A DNA stretch of 32,985 nt from Clostridia bacterium (lineage in GTDB: Bacteria; Bacillota; Clostridia; Christensenellales; CAG-138): assembly GCA_017440405.1 (NCBI GenBank), contig JAFSHG010000001.1, positions 1-32,985 on the forward strand, in the 5' to 3' direction. Positions 9,226 through 16,925 of this stretch are shown here, one piece after another. How positions within the stretch are numbered: the first letter of the stretch is position 1; the number at the start of each line of letters is the position of its first letter. The notes under the pieces were generated by a model, which made no database searches, was not told the origin of the DNA, and saw only the letters and a list, made by a program, of their open reading frames with translations. The translations under genes were made by a program, and so were the position numbers.

Positions 9226-9253
9226 TTGACTTAACAATATAATGTGGTAAAAT
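9226..9253 (+). promoter_or_regulatory. Promoter of the acyl-CoA dehydrogenase-etfBA operon
   Basis: TTGACT (9226-9231) and TAAAAT (9248-9253) are separated by 16 bases, giving a leader of about 80 bases before the ATG. The spacer contains TTAACAA (9231-9237), which equals one half of the redox-repressor Rex operator consensus; the other half is not conserved. Confidence 0.75.
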
Positions 9254-9339
9254 CTATTCAGGCTCATATAAGCGTTGAGTTGTCTTTGTTGCGGTTCTGT
9301 GCTTTTATGAGAAATATTTAGTTTTGAAAGGTAGTTATC

Positions 9340-10479
9340 ATGGATTTTCTTCTTAGCCCGGAACATATGATGTACCAAAAACTTTTCCGTGAATTTGCGG
9401 AAAAAGAGGTAAAACCGTATGCTGTTGTGACTGATGAAACAGAGGAGTTTCCTCGCAGGAACGTAGATTTAATGAAACAATACGGGTTTATGGGAATACC
9501 CGTAGAAAGAGAATTAGGCGGTCAGGGTTGCGACACACTTGCATATGTTCTGTGCGTGGAGGAACTTTCCAAGGTATGTGCTACCACGGGCGTTATTCTT
9601 TCTGCTCATACATCACTTTGCTGTGACCCCATAAGAAAGTTCGGTTCCAGCGAGCAGAAAGAAAAATACCTGAAACCCCTTGCAAAAGGTGAAAAATTAG
9701 GTGCTTTTGCACTCACTGAGCCGTCAGCAGGTACCGATGCATCTTCTGTACAGACGAGAGCCGTACCTGACGGTGACAGCTTCATCCTGAACGGCACAAA
9801 GATATTTATCACGAACGGTAAGGAAGCCGATATCTACGTCATATTTGCCATGACCGATAAATCGGCAGGTGCAAGAGGTATAAGTGCATTCATAGTGAAA
9901 AAAGGTACACCCGGCTTTACTTTCGGAACCAAGGAGCAGAAGATGGGCATCAGAGGTTCATCCACATATGAACTTATATTCCGTGATTGCAGAATCCCGA
10001 AAGAGAATATGTTAGGGCAGGTGGGCCGAGGTTTTAATATTGCTATGTCAACACTCGATGGCGGCAGAATAGGTATAGCGGCACAGGCACTCGGTATTGC
10101 AGAGGGTGCGCTTGCGTCCACCGTGAAGTATGTGAAAGAGCGCAAACAGTTCGGAAGAACGCTTGCAAAATTCCAAAACACTCAGTTTGTGCTTGCAGAC
10201 CTTGCCACACGTGTTGAGGCAGCAAAGCTTTTGGTGTACAAAGCCGCAATAGCAAAGGACACGCAAAAGACTTTCTCCACCGAAGCTGCAATGGCAAAAC
10301 TGTATGCGTCCGAAACTGCAATGGAAGTTACAACCAAATGCGTACAGCTCCACGGCGGTTACGGTTACACCCGTGAGTATGAGGTGGAGCGCATGATGCG
10401 TGACGCAAAAATCACGGAAATATACGAGGGCACCTCTGAAGTTCAACGCATGGTAATTTCAGGCTCACTTCTGAAATAA
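9340..10479 (+). CDS. bcd: Short-chain (butyryl-CoA type) acyl-CoA dehydrogenase
   Basis: This is an FAD-dependent dehydrogenase of 379 residues, the normal length. It has the family signature ALTEPSAGTDASS (FAD/substrate loop), the C-terminal QLHGGYGYTREYEVERMMRD motif region and catalytic Glu in YEGTSEVQRM. The neighbours etfB and etfA point to a Bcd/Etf complex that reduces crotonyl-CoA-type enoyl-CoA and, in clostridia, may bifurcate electrons from NADH to ferredoxin. Crotonase, thiolase and hydroxybutyryl-CoA dehydrogenase genes are not in this window, so the exact chain-length role is inferred. ATG 9340 has GAAAGG nine bases upstream. It is followed after 12 bases by etfB. Confidence 0.92.
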   Translation: MDFLLSPEHMMYQKLFREFAEKEVKPYAVVTDETEEFPRRNVDLMKQYGFMGIPVERELGGQGCDTLAYVLCVEELSKVCATTGVILSAHTSLCCDPIRKFGSSEQKEKYLKPLAKGEKLGAFALTEPSAGTDASSVQTRAVPDGDSFILNGTKIFITNGKEADIYVIFAMTDKSAGARGISAFIVKKGTPGFTFGTKEQKMGIRGSSTYELIFRDCRIPKENMLGQVGRGFNIAMSTLDGGRIGIAAQALGIAEGALASTVKYVKERKQFGRTLAKFQNTQFVLADLATRVEAAKLLVYKAAIAKDTQKTFSTEAAMAKLYASETAMEVTTKCVQLHGGYGYTREYEVERMMRDAKITEIYEGTSEVQRMVISGSLLK

Positions 10480-10491
10480 GGAGGCATTCTT

Positions 10492-11277
10492 ATGAGAATA
10501 ACAGTATGTATAAAACAAGTTCCCGATACAAATGAAGTGAAGATTGATTCGGTAACAGGTACACTCATTCGTGACGGTGTACCCAGCATCATGAACCCGG
10601 ATGATAAGGCAGGATTGGAAGCTGCATTGGAACTGCGTGATAAGTACGGTGCGGAAGTGTCCGTAATCACCATGGGTTTACCTCAGGCTGAGGAAGTGCT
10701 CAGAGAGGCACTTGCAATGGGTGCAGATAAGGCATACCTTCTGACAGACAGAAAGCTCGGCGGTGCAGATACCATTGCAACATCCACAGCACTTGCGGCC
10801 GCAATATCAAAAATCGGGTTTGACCTCATAATAACAGGCAGACAGGCGATTGACGGCGATACCGCACAGGTAGGACCTCAGATTGCAGAGAAATTGAACA
10901 TCCCGAACATATCATATGCTCAGGAGATTGAATTTGACGGCAACGATACTATAAGAGTAAAACGCATGTATGAGGACAGATACCATATCATAAATGCAAA
11001 ACTCCCCTGTCTTATAACCGCACTCGGCGATATGAATACCCCGAGGTACATGACACCCGGCGGCATTAAGTCTGCTTATGAAACAGAAATTACGGTTTGG
11101 GGCAGAAATGATATAGATGTTGATGACATGCAAATAGGTCTTGTGGGCTCTCCCACAAAGGTTGCAAAATCATTCCCGAAGGCACTCAAAGGGGCAGGGC
11201 AGAAGACCACACTCGATGGCGAAGAAGCTGCCGACTACATCATAAGTGCGCTGAAAGAAAAACTTATCATAAGGTGA
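10492..11277 (+). CDS. etfB: Electron transfer flavoprotein subunit beta
   Basis: EtfB pairs with EtfA to carry electrons between flavoenzymes. The 261-residue protein begins MRITVCIKQVPDTNEV and contains the nucleotide-binding stretch GRQAIDGDTAQVGPQIAE, both typical of EtfB. Length is normal. Conservation of DGDTAQVGP fits the anaerobic Etf group that includes the NADH-bifurcating enzymes, but bifurcation itself cannot be shown from the sequence. A GGAGG ribosome-binding site overlaps the end of the dehydrogenase gene and etfA starts six bases after the stop, so the three proteins are expected to be made together. Confidence 0.95.
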   Translation: MRITVCIKQVPDTNEVKIDSVTGTLIRDGVPSIMNPDDKAGLEAALELRDKYGAEVSVITMGLPQAEEVLREALAMGADKAYLLTDRKLGGADTIATSTALAAAISKIGFDLIITGRQAIDGDTAQVGPQIAEKLNIPNISYAQEIEFDGNDTIRVKRMYEDRYHIINAKLPCLITALGDMNTPRYMTPGGIKSAYETEITVWGRNDIDVDDMQIGLVGSPTKVAKSFPKALKGAGQKTTLDGEEAADYIISALKEKLIIR

Positions 11278-11283
11278 TTTGCT

Positions 11284-12288
11284 ATGAGAACAGATAACAT
11301 ATACAACTTCAAAGGCGTTTTTGTTTTTGCAGAACAGGTGGACGGCAAGATATCCGAAATTTCTTTTGAACTTTTGGGCAAGGCAAAGGAATTGGCTGAA
11401 AAGCTGCGTACCGATGTCACCGCCATGTTGCTTGGTTACAAAGTGGAAAATCTTGCAAGCGAACTTGCACGGTACGGTGCAGACCGAGTTATCACGGTGG
11501 ATGATAAAAAACTCGAAAGCTACATGACCGAGCCGTATGCCGATGCTATCACAAAGATTATTAAGCGTTTTAATCCCGAAGTGGTACTGTACGGCGCAAC
11601 CACGATTGGCAGAGATTTAGCTCCCAGAGTTTCCGCACGAGTTTTCACGGGACTCACCGCTGACTGTACTAAATTGGACGTGGATACGGAGAATCATCAG
11701 GTGCTCATGACCCGTCCTGCATTTGGCGGCAACCTGATGGCTACCATAATGTGTCCCGAGTACAGACCGCAAATGGCAACGGTGAGACCGGGCGTTATGC
11801 AAAAAGCGGAGCCGAATGACGCACATAAAGCCGAGGTGATAAAATTTGATGCCGAGCTGAAAAATAACTCGAACTACGTTGAGATTGCCGACATCATAAA
11901 AAAAGAGGCAAAGCGTCGTGACATCGGCGAGGCGAACATCTTGGTTTCAGGCGGCAGAGGCGTGGGCAGTGCAGAAAACTTTGCGATGCTCCGTGAGCTT
12001 GCCGACATTTTAGGCGGCGAAGTGAGCGCATCCCGTGCATGTGTGGACGCAGGCTGGGTGGAAAAAGATTTGCAGGTGGGACAGACGGGAAAGACCGTGA
12101 GACCCACGCTGTACATTGCGGTAGGCATCTCGGGTGCAATACAACACCTTGCAGGCATGGAAGAATCGGGTACTATAATCGCAATAAATAAGGACGAGTC
12201 CGCACCGATTTTTGAGGTTGCAGATTACGGCATCGTGGGCGATTTGAACACCATAATCCCCGAACTTATAAAAAAATTGCGTTCTTGA
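11284..12288 (+). CDS. etfA: Electron transfer flavoprotein subunit alpha
   Basis: EtfA is the FAD-binding partner of EtfB. In 334 residues it shows the N-terminal alpha/beta Etf domain and the C-terminal FAD domain with LVSGGRGVGS, the conserved Arg/Asp region SRACVDAGW, GQTGKTVRPTLYIAVGISG and IQHLAGM, ending with INKDESAPIFEVADYGIVGD. All expected FAD-contact motifs are present and the length is normal. It has no extra ferredoxin domain at the N-terminus. It is the last gene of the operon; a hairpin with a T-rich tail follows 15 bases after the stop. Confidence 0.95.
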   Translation: MRTDNIYNFKGVFVFAEQVDGKISEISFELLGKAKELAEKLRTDVTAMLLGYKVENLASELARYGADRVITVDDKKLESYMTEPYADAITKIIKRFNPEVVLYGATTIGRDLAPRVSARVFTGLTADCTKLDVDTENHQVLMTRPAFGGNLMATIMCPEYRPQMATVRPGVMQKAEPNDAHKAEVIKFDAELKNNSNYVEIADIIKKEAKRRDIGEANILVSGGRGVGSAENFAMLRELADILGGEVSASRACVDAGWVEKDLQVGQTGKTVRPTLYIAVGISGAIQHLAGMEESGTIIAINKDESAPIFEVADYGIVGDLNTIIPELIKKLRS

Positions 12289-12305
12289 ACTTAAACACAT
12301 ATAAA
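12277..12305 (+). promoter_or_regulatory. Weak candidate promoter for the APH-fold kinase
   Basis: TTGCGT and TATAAA lie 17 bases apart, overlapping the end of etfA. If used, the transcript would start inside or just before the terminator hairpin at 12303. The -35 match is poor, so this is tentative. Confidence 0.25.
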
Positions 12306-12345
12306 AAGCCTCTCTTTCCATACGATTGAGAGGTTTTTATTTTTT
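12303..12345 (+). terminator. Rho-independent terminator of the etf operon
   Basis: CCTCTC (12309-12314) pairs with GAGAGG (12328-12333). Flanking A and T runs extend the stem, and the tail is TTTTTATTTTTT. The AAAA/TTTT symmetry would let it work in both directions. The next co-directional gene starts only about 10 bases behind it. Confidence 0.8.
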
Positions 12346-12353
12346 AATTGCTT

Positions 12354-13217
12354 ATGATAGATATTATTGAGAGAATTCCCATAAATAAAGGCTGGTCGAG
12401 TGATAAAAAATACTGTGTTACCGACCCGTGCGGCAAAAAATATCTCGTGCGTATCACCCCTCATTCTGTGAATGCACGCCATGAGGAGCTTTTTTTGATT
12501 CAAAAAGAGTTGGAGAAATTAGGTGTTCCAATGTGCGCGCCCGTGCAATTCGGTTTGTGTGATGAAGGCTCATACATATTGCAGTCTTGGATTGACGGAG
12601 AGGATTTTGAGGACTGTATGGTGCGCTTAACTCAATCGGAAAAATACGCTTACGGGCTGGAAGCAGGGCACATACTGAAAAAAATTCACACCATCCCTGC
12701 ACCTTCTGACCAGACACCTTGGCATATTCGTTTCAATGCAAAGATTGACCGAAAAATAAAGCTTTATAATGATTGTCCCATAAAATTTACAGGGGCAGAA
12801 TCATGTTTGCGTTACATAGAAAAAAACCGTCATTTGCTCAATGGCAGACCTCAAACTTTTCAACACGGTGATTACCATACGGGAAATATGATGCTCCAAA
12901 ACGGGCGAATAACAATCATTGATTTCGACCGATATGACTTTGGTGACCCATGGGAGGAGTTTAATCGCATAGTGTGGTGCGCTCAATGTTCAGCACATTT
13001 TGCATCGGGTATGGTGGATGGATACTTTGCAGGTGAGGTTCCGGACACATTTTGGAATTTACTCGCACTTTATATATGCAGCAACACACTTTCGTCTGTA
13101 CATTGGGCTGTGCCGTTTGGAGACGAGCAGGTGAGCGTTATGTTAAATCAAGCAAACGATGTATTAAAATGGTACGACGGCATGAAAACCGTCATACCGC
13201 TATGGTATATACATTAA
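12354..13217 (+). CDS. APH-fold small-molecule kinase (aminoglycoside-phosphotransferase-like family)
   Basis: This is a soluble kinase-like protein of 287 residues. The catalytic loop is HGDYHTGNM (Brenner-type HxDxxxxN) and the metal-binding segment is IDFDRYDFGDP, both diagnostic for the APH/choline-kinase fold. The N-terminal lobe has KGWSSDKKY and KKYLVRI, which fit the nucleotide-binding strands. Families of this type are common in clostridia and mostly not linked to drug resistance, so the substrate is unknown. Start choice is uncertain: ATG 12354 and TTG 12348 (preceded at once by a stop codon) are both possible and neither has a clear ribosome-binding site. The gene overlaps the convergent patatin gene by four bases. 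Confidence 0.8.
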   Translation: MIDIIERIPINKGWSSDKKYCVTDPCGKKYLVRITPHSVNARHEELFLIQKELEKLGVPMCAPVQFGLCDEGSYILQSWIDGEDFEDCMVRLTQSEKYAYGLEAGHILKKIHTIPAPSDQTPWHIRFNAKIDRKIKLYNDCPIKFTGAESCLRYIEKNRHLLNGRPQTFQHGDYHTGNMMLQNGRITIIDFDRYDFGDPWEEFNRIVWCAQCSAHFASGMVDGYFAGEVPDTFWNLLALYICSNTLSSVHWAVPFGDEQVSVMLNQANDVLKWYDGMKTVIPLWYIH

Positions 13218-14056
13218 ATTGCCAACCACTTCTTTATTTCTTCGCCGTCATGCAGCCCCTTATTATACAGGGCGAGAATGGAATCTTTGTCCTTTGTGAG
13301 CGTGTCAACACCGCATGTATCATCGGGTGATACTATAAGAACTTTGCCTTGTGCTGCATATTCTTTGGCTGCCGAAACGGAATCGTTGTAACGCTCTGCA
13401 CGTTTGAGCAGGTTTTGAGCGGAAAGAGGGTACTTTCGCTTTATGATTTTTGCTATCTTTGCATCCTTTCCCACGGTACGAGGGATACTTGCAGGCTTTG
13501 TGAGTATGAGAACCACTCTGTCACAGCCCAGCTCAAATGCTTTTTTAAGAGGTACGGGGTCTGCCAATGCTCCGTCAAAATACAGCACACCGTCTATCTC
13601 AAACGGACGGTTTACTCCGGGGAGGTTGGATGACGCCATGAGCGGTCTGTAATCATCACGCCCGATGTCGGATTTATCAAAGTATTTCACTTTGCCCGTA
13701 TGCACCTCTTGTGCCACCACGAAAAATTCAGCAGGGTTTTGCGCGAAAGTGTCGTAATCCAAAGGCTCGTCTGCGTCTGAATTGCACAGCGTACCGTAAA
13801 TGTAATACAAATTCAGATAGGAACCTGTACGCAAGAAGTTACGCAAGCTCATGTATTCTTTGTGAAAAACGTAATCGTGGTAGAACTTTATGCTTCGGCA
13901 TTTTTGACCCGCAAGGTATGTCATGAGATTTGCGCTTCCTGCCGACACGCCTATGCATGTGTCAAAGTGAATGTCATTCTCCATGCAGTACTCCAAAACG
14001 CCTGCCGCATATGCTCCTCGCATACCGCCGCCTACATCAATTATACCTGTTTTCAT
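13214..14056 (-). CDS. Patatin-like phospholipase
   Basis: This is a predicted acyl hydrolase of 280 residues. It has the oxyanion-hole motif GGGMRGAYAAGV, the nucleophile elbow GVSAGS and the catalytic Asp in DGALADP, so the Ser/Asp dyad is complete. The C-terminal segment (about residues 190-280) is a helical extension common in the bacterial RssA/YjjU-like group. No signal peptide or membrane span is visible, suggesting a cytoplasmic or peripheral enzyme acting on phospholipids or lysolipids. ATG 14056 is preceded by GAGGT at good spacing. It is the last gene of a four-gene operon, 12 bases after the recombinase, and meets the APH-fold gene tail to tail with no terminator between. Confidence 0.9.
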   Translation of the reverse strand: MKTGIIDVGGGMRGAYAAGVLEYCMENDIHFDTCIGVSAGSANLMTYLAGQKCRSIKFYHDYVFHKEYMSLRNFLRTGSYLNLYYIYGTLCNSDADEPLDYDTFAQNPAEFFVVAQEVHTGKVKYFDKSDIGRDDYRPLMASSNLPGVNRPFEIDGVLYFDGALADPVPLKKAFELGCDRVVLILTKPASIPRTVGKDAKIAKIIKRKYPLSAQNLLKRAERYNDSVSAAKEYAAQGKVLIVSPDDTCGVDTLTKDKDSILALYNKGLHDGEEIKKWLAI

Positions 14057-14068
14057 AACATTACCTCA

Positions 14069-15190
14069 TTATTCATCCGTTGGGGTAGTGGAATTATTAT
14101 CTGCATCCCCATGAATTTTTATAACCTCTGCAGCTATTCTGCGCCTTTGTTTTGCCACCTCGGCGTAGTGTTTTCGAGTGGTGTTGACATCCTTATGACC
14201 TAAAACATCCGCCACCAAATATATATCGCCCGTTTCGCCATACAACATAGTGCCAAACGTACTGCGCAACTTATGCGGCGTGATATGCTTCTGGGGTGTA
14301 GCAATTTCAGCATATTTTTTTACCAGTTTTTCCACGGCACGCACAGTGATTCTGCGCCTTTGCGACGATAAGAACAGTGCATTTTCATGTCCCGGGACAG
14401 GTGTTATGTTCTCACGCTCCGCTATGTATGATAGCAGGGCAGTGCGTACTTCCTCGCCGAATACGAGTACGTCTTTTTTGCCGCCTTTTCTCGTTACGGC
14501 AAATTCGTCGGATACAAAGTTTATATCATCCAAGTCTATGCCCACAAGCTCACTTATTCGTATGCCCGTGCCTAAGAAAAGTGTAATAATGGCTATGTCA
14601 CGGCATTTGGTGCGTTCTTGATGTTTCTTTTGCAGCTGTGTCATGCCTTCTGCATTTTCTATGACCTCAAAAAGTCGGTCCACTTCGTATTCTTCAAGTC
14701 TTATAATCGGCTTGTCATGAATCTTGGGCGTGTCCACAATGGATGCGGGTGATGCACTTATGTACTCATGCTTGTACAGGTACTTAAAAAGCGAACGAAT
14801 AGCAGAGAGTTTTCTTGCCTTGCCGTTTGCCATGTTCACCGTGAGTTTTGGCGTTACCGTGGTAGTGCCGTCGTCATGATGTGTAACGCTTTCACGCTCA
14901 TACAATGAAACATATTCTAAGAAAAGTTCAATGTCGAGTGCGCTAATCTTATCTAAAAGCTGTGGAGTGACATCACGCACGCCCAAACCCTCAAATGCAG
15001 AATTTTCATTCAAAATGTAATTAAAGAACATGCGCAAGTCGAGTGCATACACGTATCGTGTGAGCGGCGTGGTCTGATTAGATATCGCACGAAAATAATT
15101 TCCGCAAAAGGGCGGTAAATCACTTTCAACCACTTTCTTGGTTTCCGCTGTGTAATACATGTGTTTCTGCATGGAGTAGTCATCGGGCAT
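14069..15190 (-). CDS. Tyrosine recombinase, Xer/integrase family
   Basis: This is a site-specific DNA recombinase of 373 residues. The N-terminal SAM-like DNA-binding domain spans about residues 25-150, with an unusual charged insertion near residues 98-118 (HHDDGTT). The catalytic set is complete: Arg211 (GTGIRISEL), Lys235 (RKGGKKD), His306 and Arg309 (HKLRSTF), His332 (GHKDVNTT) and nucleophile Tyr342. It resembles chromosomal Xer-like recombinases of clostridia more than phage integrases, and no phage genes are nearby. The start ATG 15190 has GGAGG nine bases upstream. A 34-bp palindrome of the kind bound by such enzymes lies 19 bases upstream of the start codon. Its role could be chromosome-dimer resolution or inversion; neither is proven. 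Confidence 0.92.
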   Translation of the reverse strand: MPDDYSMQKHMYYTAETKKVVESDLPPFCGNYFRAISNQTTPLTRYVYALDLRMFFNYILNENSAFEGLGVRDVTPQLLDKISALDIELFLEYVSLYERESVTHHDDGTTTVTPKLTVNMANGKARKLSAIRSLFKYLYKHEYISASPASIVDTPKIHDKPIIRLEEYEVDRLFEVIENAEGMTQLQKKHQERTKCRDIAIITLFLGTGIRISELVGIDLDDINFVSDEFAVTRKGGKKDVLVFGEEVRTALLSYIAERENITPVPGHENALFLSSQRRRITVRAVEKLVKKYAEIATPQKHITPHKLRSTFGTMLYGETGDIYLVADVLGHKDVNTTRKHYAEVAKQRRRIAAEVIKIHGDADNNSTTPTDE

Positions 15191-15208
15191 GTTTTTTTAC
15201 CTCCGTAT

Positions 15209-15242
15209 ATTTATTCGCAAAATGCATGTTTTACGAATAAAT
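15209..15242. other. Candidate recombinase core site (loxP/dif-like near-palindrome)
   Basis: The left arm is ATTTATTCG-C-AAAA, the spacer TGCATG, and the right arm TTTT-A-CGAATAAAT. Thus 14-base arms with one mismatched pair flank an asymmetric 6-base centre, giving 34 bp in all. It fills the gap between the RNase H stop codon and the recombinase ribosome-binding site. It has no T-tract after it on the coding strand, so it does not look like a terminator. Tyrosine recombinases bind inverted arms of 11-14 bp around a 6-8 bp crossover. An mRNA hairpin is the main alternative. Confidence 0.5.
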
Positions 15243-16549
15243 CAGTTAATATTTTGCAGGAGCGAATCTGCTTTATTATAACAGCGTTGAAGATGAGGTT
15301 CCTGAGCTGTCTTATCATGTTTGCGCCAAATCAGCTTATGATAGCTTGAAAATTTATTTATTTCGGACCAAAGTTCCGAATGCAACACGCTCTGGCCGTT
15401 TGCTTTTTTCCAGCCGTTTGTTTCCCATCTTTTCAGCCACAATGTTGCAGTGTCATACAAGTATGCGCTGTCGGTGTTGATTTCTATATAAGACGGCTCA
15501 GAAAGAACGCTGAGCGTATGGATTATGCCTTGAAGTCGTATAGCATTTTTTGTGGTTGAAGATGCAGAATCCGAATACACACGATTAAGATTTCCGTCAG
15601 AAAGCAAGCTGCACCATGCAGTTTGTGTTTCCGTTTCTTTTGCTGAAATATACAATTTATAAAAAGGCATATTACATGAATCGGCAGCGTGCATACACAG
15701 TTCCGTGAGCTGATTTTTCGCATGTTCATCGCATTCGTTCATCATGCGGCTGTCTGCTGCGTTTTCAAACTCAAACTTATGCAGGCGAATATCATGAGCC
15801 ATTATAATCTCAGATAAACGCACCAAGTCCGTGGAATAGTTCTCAGAAATTGAGGTTTTGTTCTCAAAAATATCACACAGGCTGTTCTGTGTAAAGTAAA
15901 TTCCGACAATGCTTGAATGGGATATGGTACTCAGGCAGCGTATCACTGCGTTTAATTCCATACGCATAGCAGTGGTATTACTGCTTTTATCATGAAGCCT
16001 GTCACACGCCTTTTCATGAACCACAAATGCCGAGTACGCTCCCAAGTTTTCAAAGTGTGCAACACTTATAAAGACTTTGTACTCCTCGTCACACTGGACT
16101 TCACTTCGGATTTTATCAATTGCGCCTCGTGCAAGCTCGTCACAGCGATTATTCAGCGCATTGTCCGCATGACCCTTTACCTTGTGCCAATGAATTTCAT
16201 GCAATGAACTAAGTTCCAAAAGCTCTTTCCATAAATCCACATTCAGCACAGGTTTCTTATCGGACTTTTTCCAATTATTCTTCAACCAGCTCCATATCCA
16301 GCCGTTTGCAAACGCATCGTGAAGGTATGCGCTATCGGTGTATAACTCCACTCTGCAAGGCATTTTCAGAGCTTTCATCCCCTCAATGGCAGCCATAAGT
16401 TCCATGCGGTTATTTGTGGTATCTGCATCAGAACCCGAGAGTTCTTTTCTCACATTTCCATACATAAGAACAGCACCCCACCCTCCCGGGCCGGGATTTC
16501 CCGAACATGCGCCGTCTGTATATATTTGTACGGTTTTCTTTTCCGGCAT
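15242..16549 (-). CDS. rnhA: Ribonuclease HI fused to two degenerate RNase H-like repeats
   Basis: Residues 1-150 are a complete RNase HI, which cuts RNA in RNA-DNA hybrids. It has YTDGACSGNPG (Asp12), NNRMEL (Glu50), YTDSAYL (Asp72), KVKGHADN (His127) and CDELA (Asp137), plus the basic substrate-handling segment NNWKKSDKKPVLN. Two more RNase H-like copies follow. Copy 2 (about 156-285) keeps Glu198 and Asp274, but the first and third acidic positions are Val163 and Thr220. Copy 3 (about 297-433) keeps only Asp360 and the segment NGWKKANGQSVLHSELW. Ordinary RNase HI has about 155 residues, so 435 is exceptional. ATG 16549 lies four bases after the HIT stop; an in-frame TTG at 16564 would overlap that gene. 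No close ribosome-binding site is seen, so coupling is likely. Confidence 0.9.
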   Translation of the reverse strand: MPEKKTVQIYTDGACSGNPGPGGWGAVLMYGNVRKELSGSDADTTNNRMELMAAIEGMKALKMPCRVELYTDSAYLHDAFANGWIWSWLKNNWKKSDKKPVLNVDLWKELLELSSLHEIHWHKVKGHADNALNNRCDELARGAIDKIRSEVQCDEEYKVFISVAHFENLGAYSAFVVHEKACDRLHDKSSNTTAMRMELNAVIRCLSTISHSSIVGIYFTQNSLCDIFENKTSISENYSTDLVRLSEIIMAHDIRLHKFEFENAADSRMMNECDEHAKNQLTELCMHAADSCNMPFYKLYISAKETETQTAWCSLLSDGNLNRVYSDSASSTTKNAIRLQGIIHTLSVLSEPSYIEINTDSAYLYDTATLWLKRWETNGWKKANGQSVLHSELWSEINKFSSYHKLIWRKHDKTAQEPHLQRCYNKADSLLQNIN

Positions 16550-16553
16550 CACA

Positions 16554-16895
16554 TTACACGCCAAAGTCCGAAAGTGCTGCTCCGCCCAGCAGATGCATGT
16601 GCAAATGGAAGACGGTCTGACCTGCGTCCTTGCCTGAATTCAAAACTGTGCGGAAACCGCTCTCATATATTCCGAGCTGTTTTGCTATCTCAATTGCAGC
16701 CTCTGTGAGGTGTTGCATAATTATCAGGTTATCGCCCGAGAGTTTTGCTGCACTCTCCACATGCGTTTTGGGTACTATGAGCACATGCACGGGTGCCATG
16801 GGTGAAATATCATGAAATGCGTACACATATTCGTTCTCATACACTTTTTTGGACGGAACATCGCCCTTTATAATTTTGCAGAATAAACAATCCAT
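16554..16895 (-). CDS. HIT family nucleotide hydrolase (HINT-like)
   Basis: This is a histidine-triad protein of 113 residues with the active-site motif FHLHMHLLGG (His97, His99, His101) and the Hint-type opening DCLFCKII with Cys3 and Cys6. HINT proteins hydrolyse AMP linked to amines or carboxylates, for example adenylated lysine or adenosine phosphoramidates. Length and motifs match the family well. It is the first gene of the operon HIT-RNase H-recombinase-patatin. ATG 16895 has GAGGT upstream, and a perfect consensus promoter lies 31 bases further up. Confidence 0.94.
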   Translation of the reverse strand: MDCLFCKIIKGDVPSKKVYENEYVYAFHDISPMAPVHVLIVPKTHVESAAKLSGDNLIIMQHLTEAAIEIAKQLGIYESGFRTVLNSGKDAGQTVFHLHMHLLGGAALSDFGV

Positions 16896-16925
16896 AAGTT
16901 TACCTCACTTTCAATTCATAAGGAG

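Noticed and set aside
12354-13217. APH-fold gene as an aminoglycoside-resistance determinant.
   Set aside because: Only the general kinase motifs match. The family is broad, many members are housekeeping kinases, and no resistance-type context is present.
13214-14056. Patatin phospholipase as effector of a CBASS-type anti-phage system.
   Set aside because: No cyclic-nucleotide synthase or ancillary Cap genes are nearby; the neighbours are HIT, RNase H and a recombinase.
14069-15190. Recombinase as integrase of a prophage or genomic island.
   Set aside because: No phage, plasmid or cargo genes, no tRNA and no flanking direct repeat were seen; surrounding genes are ordinary chromosomal ones with similar composition.
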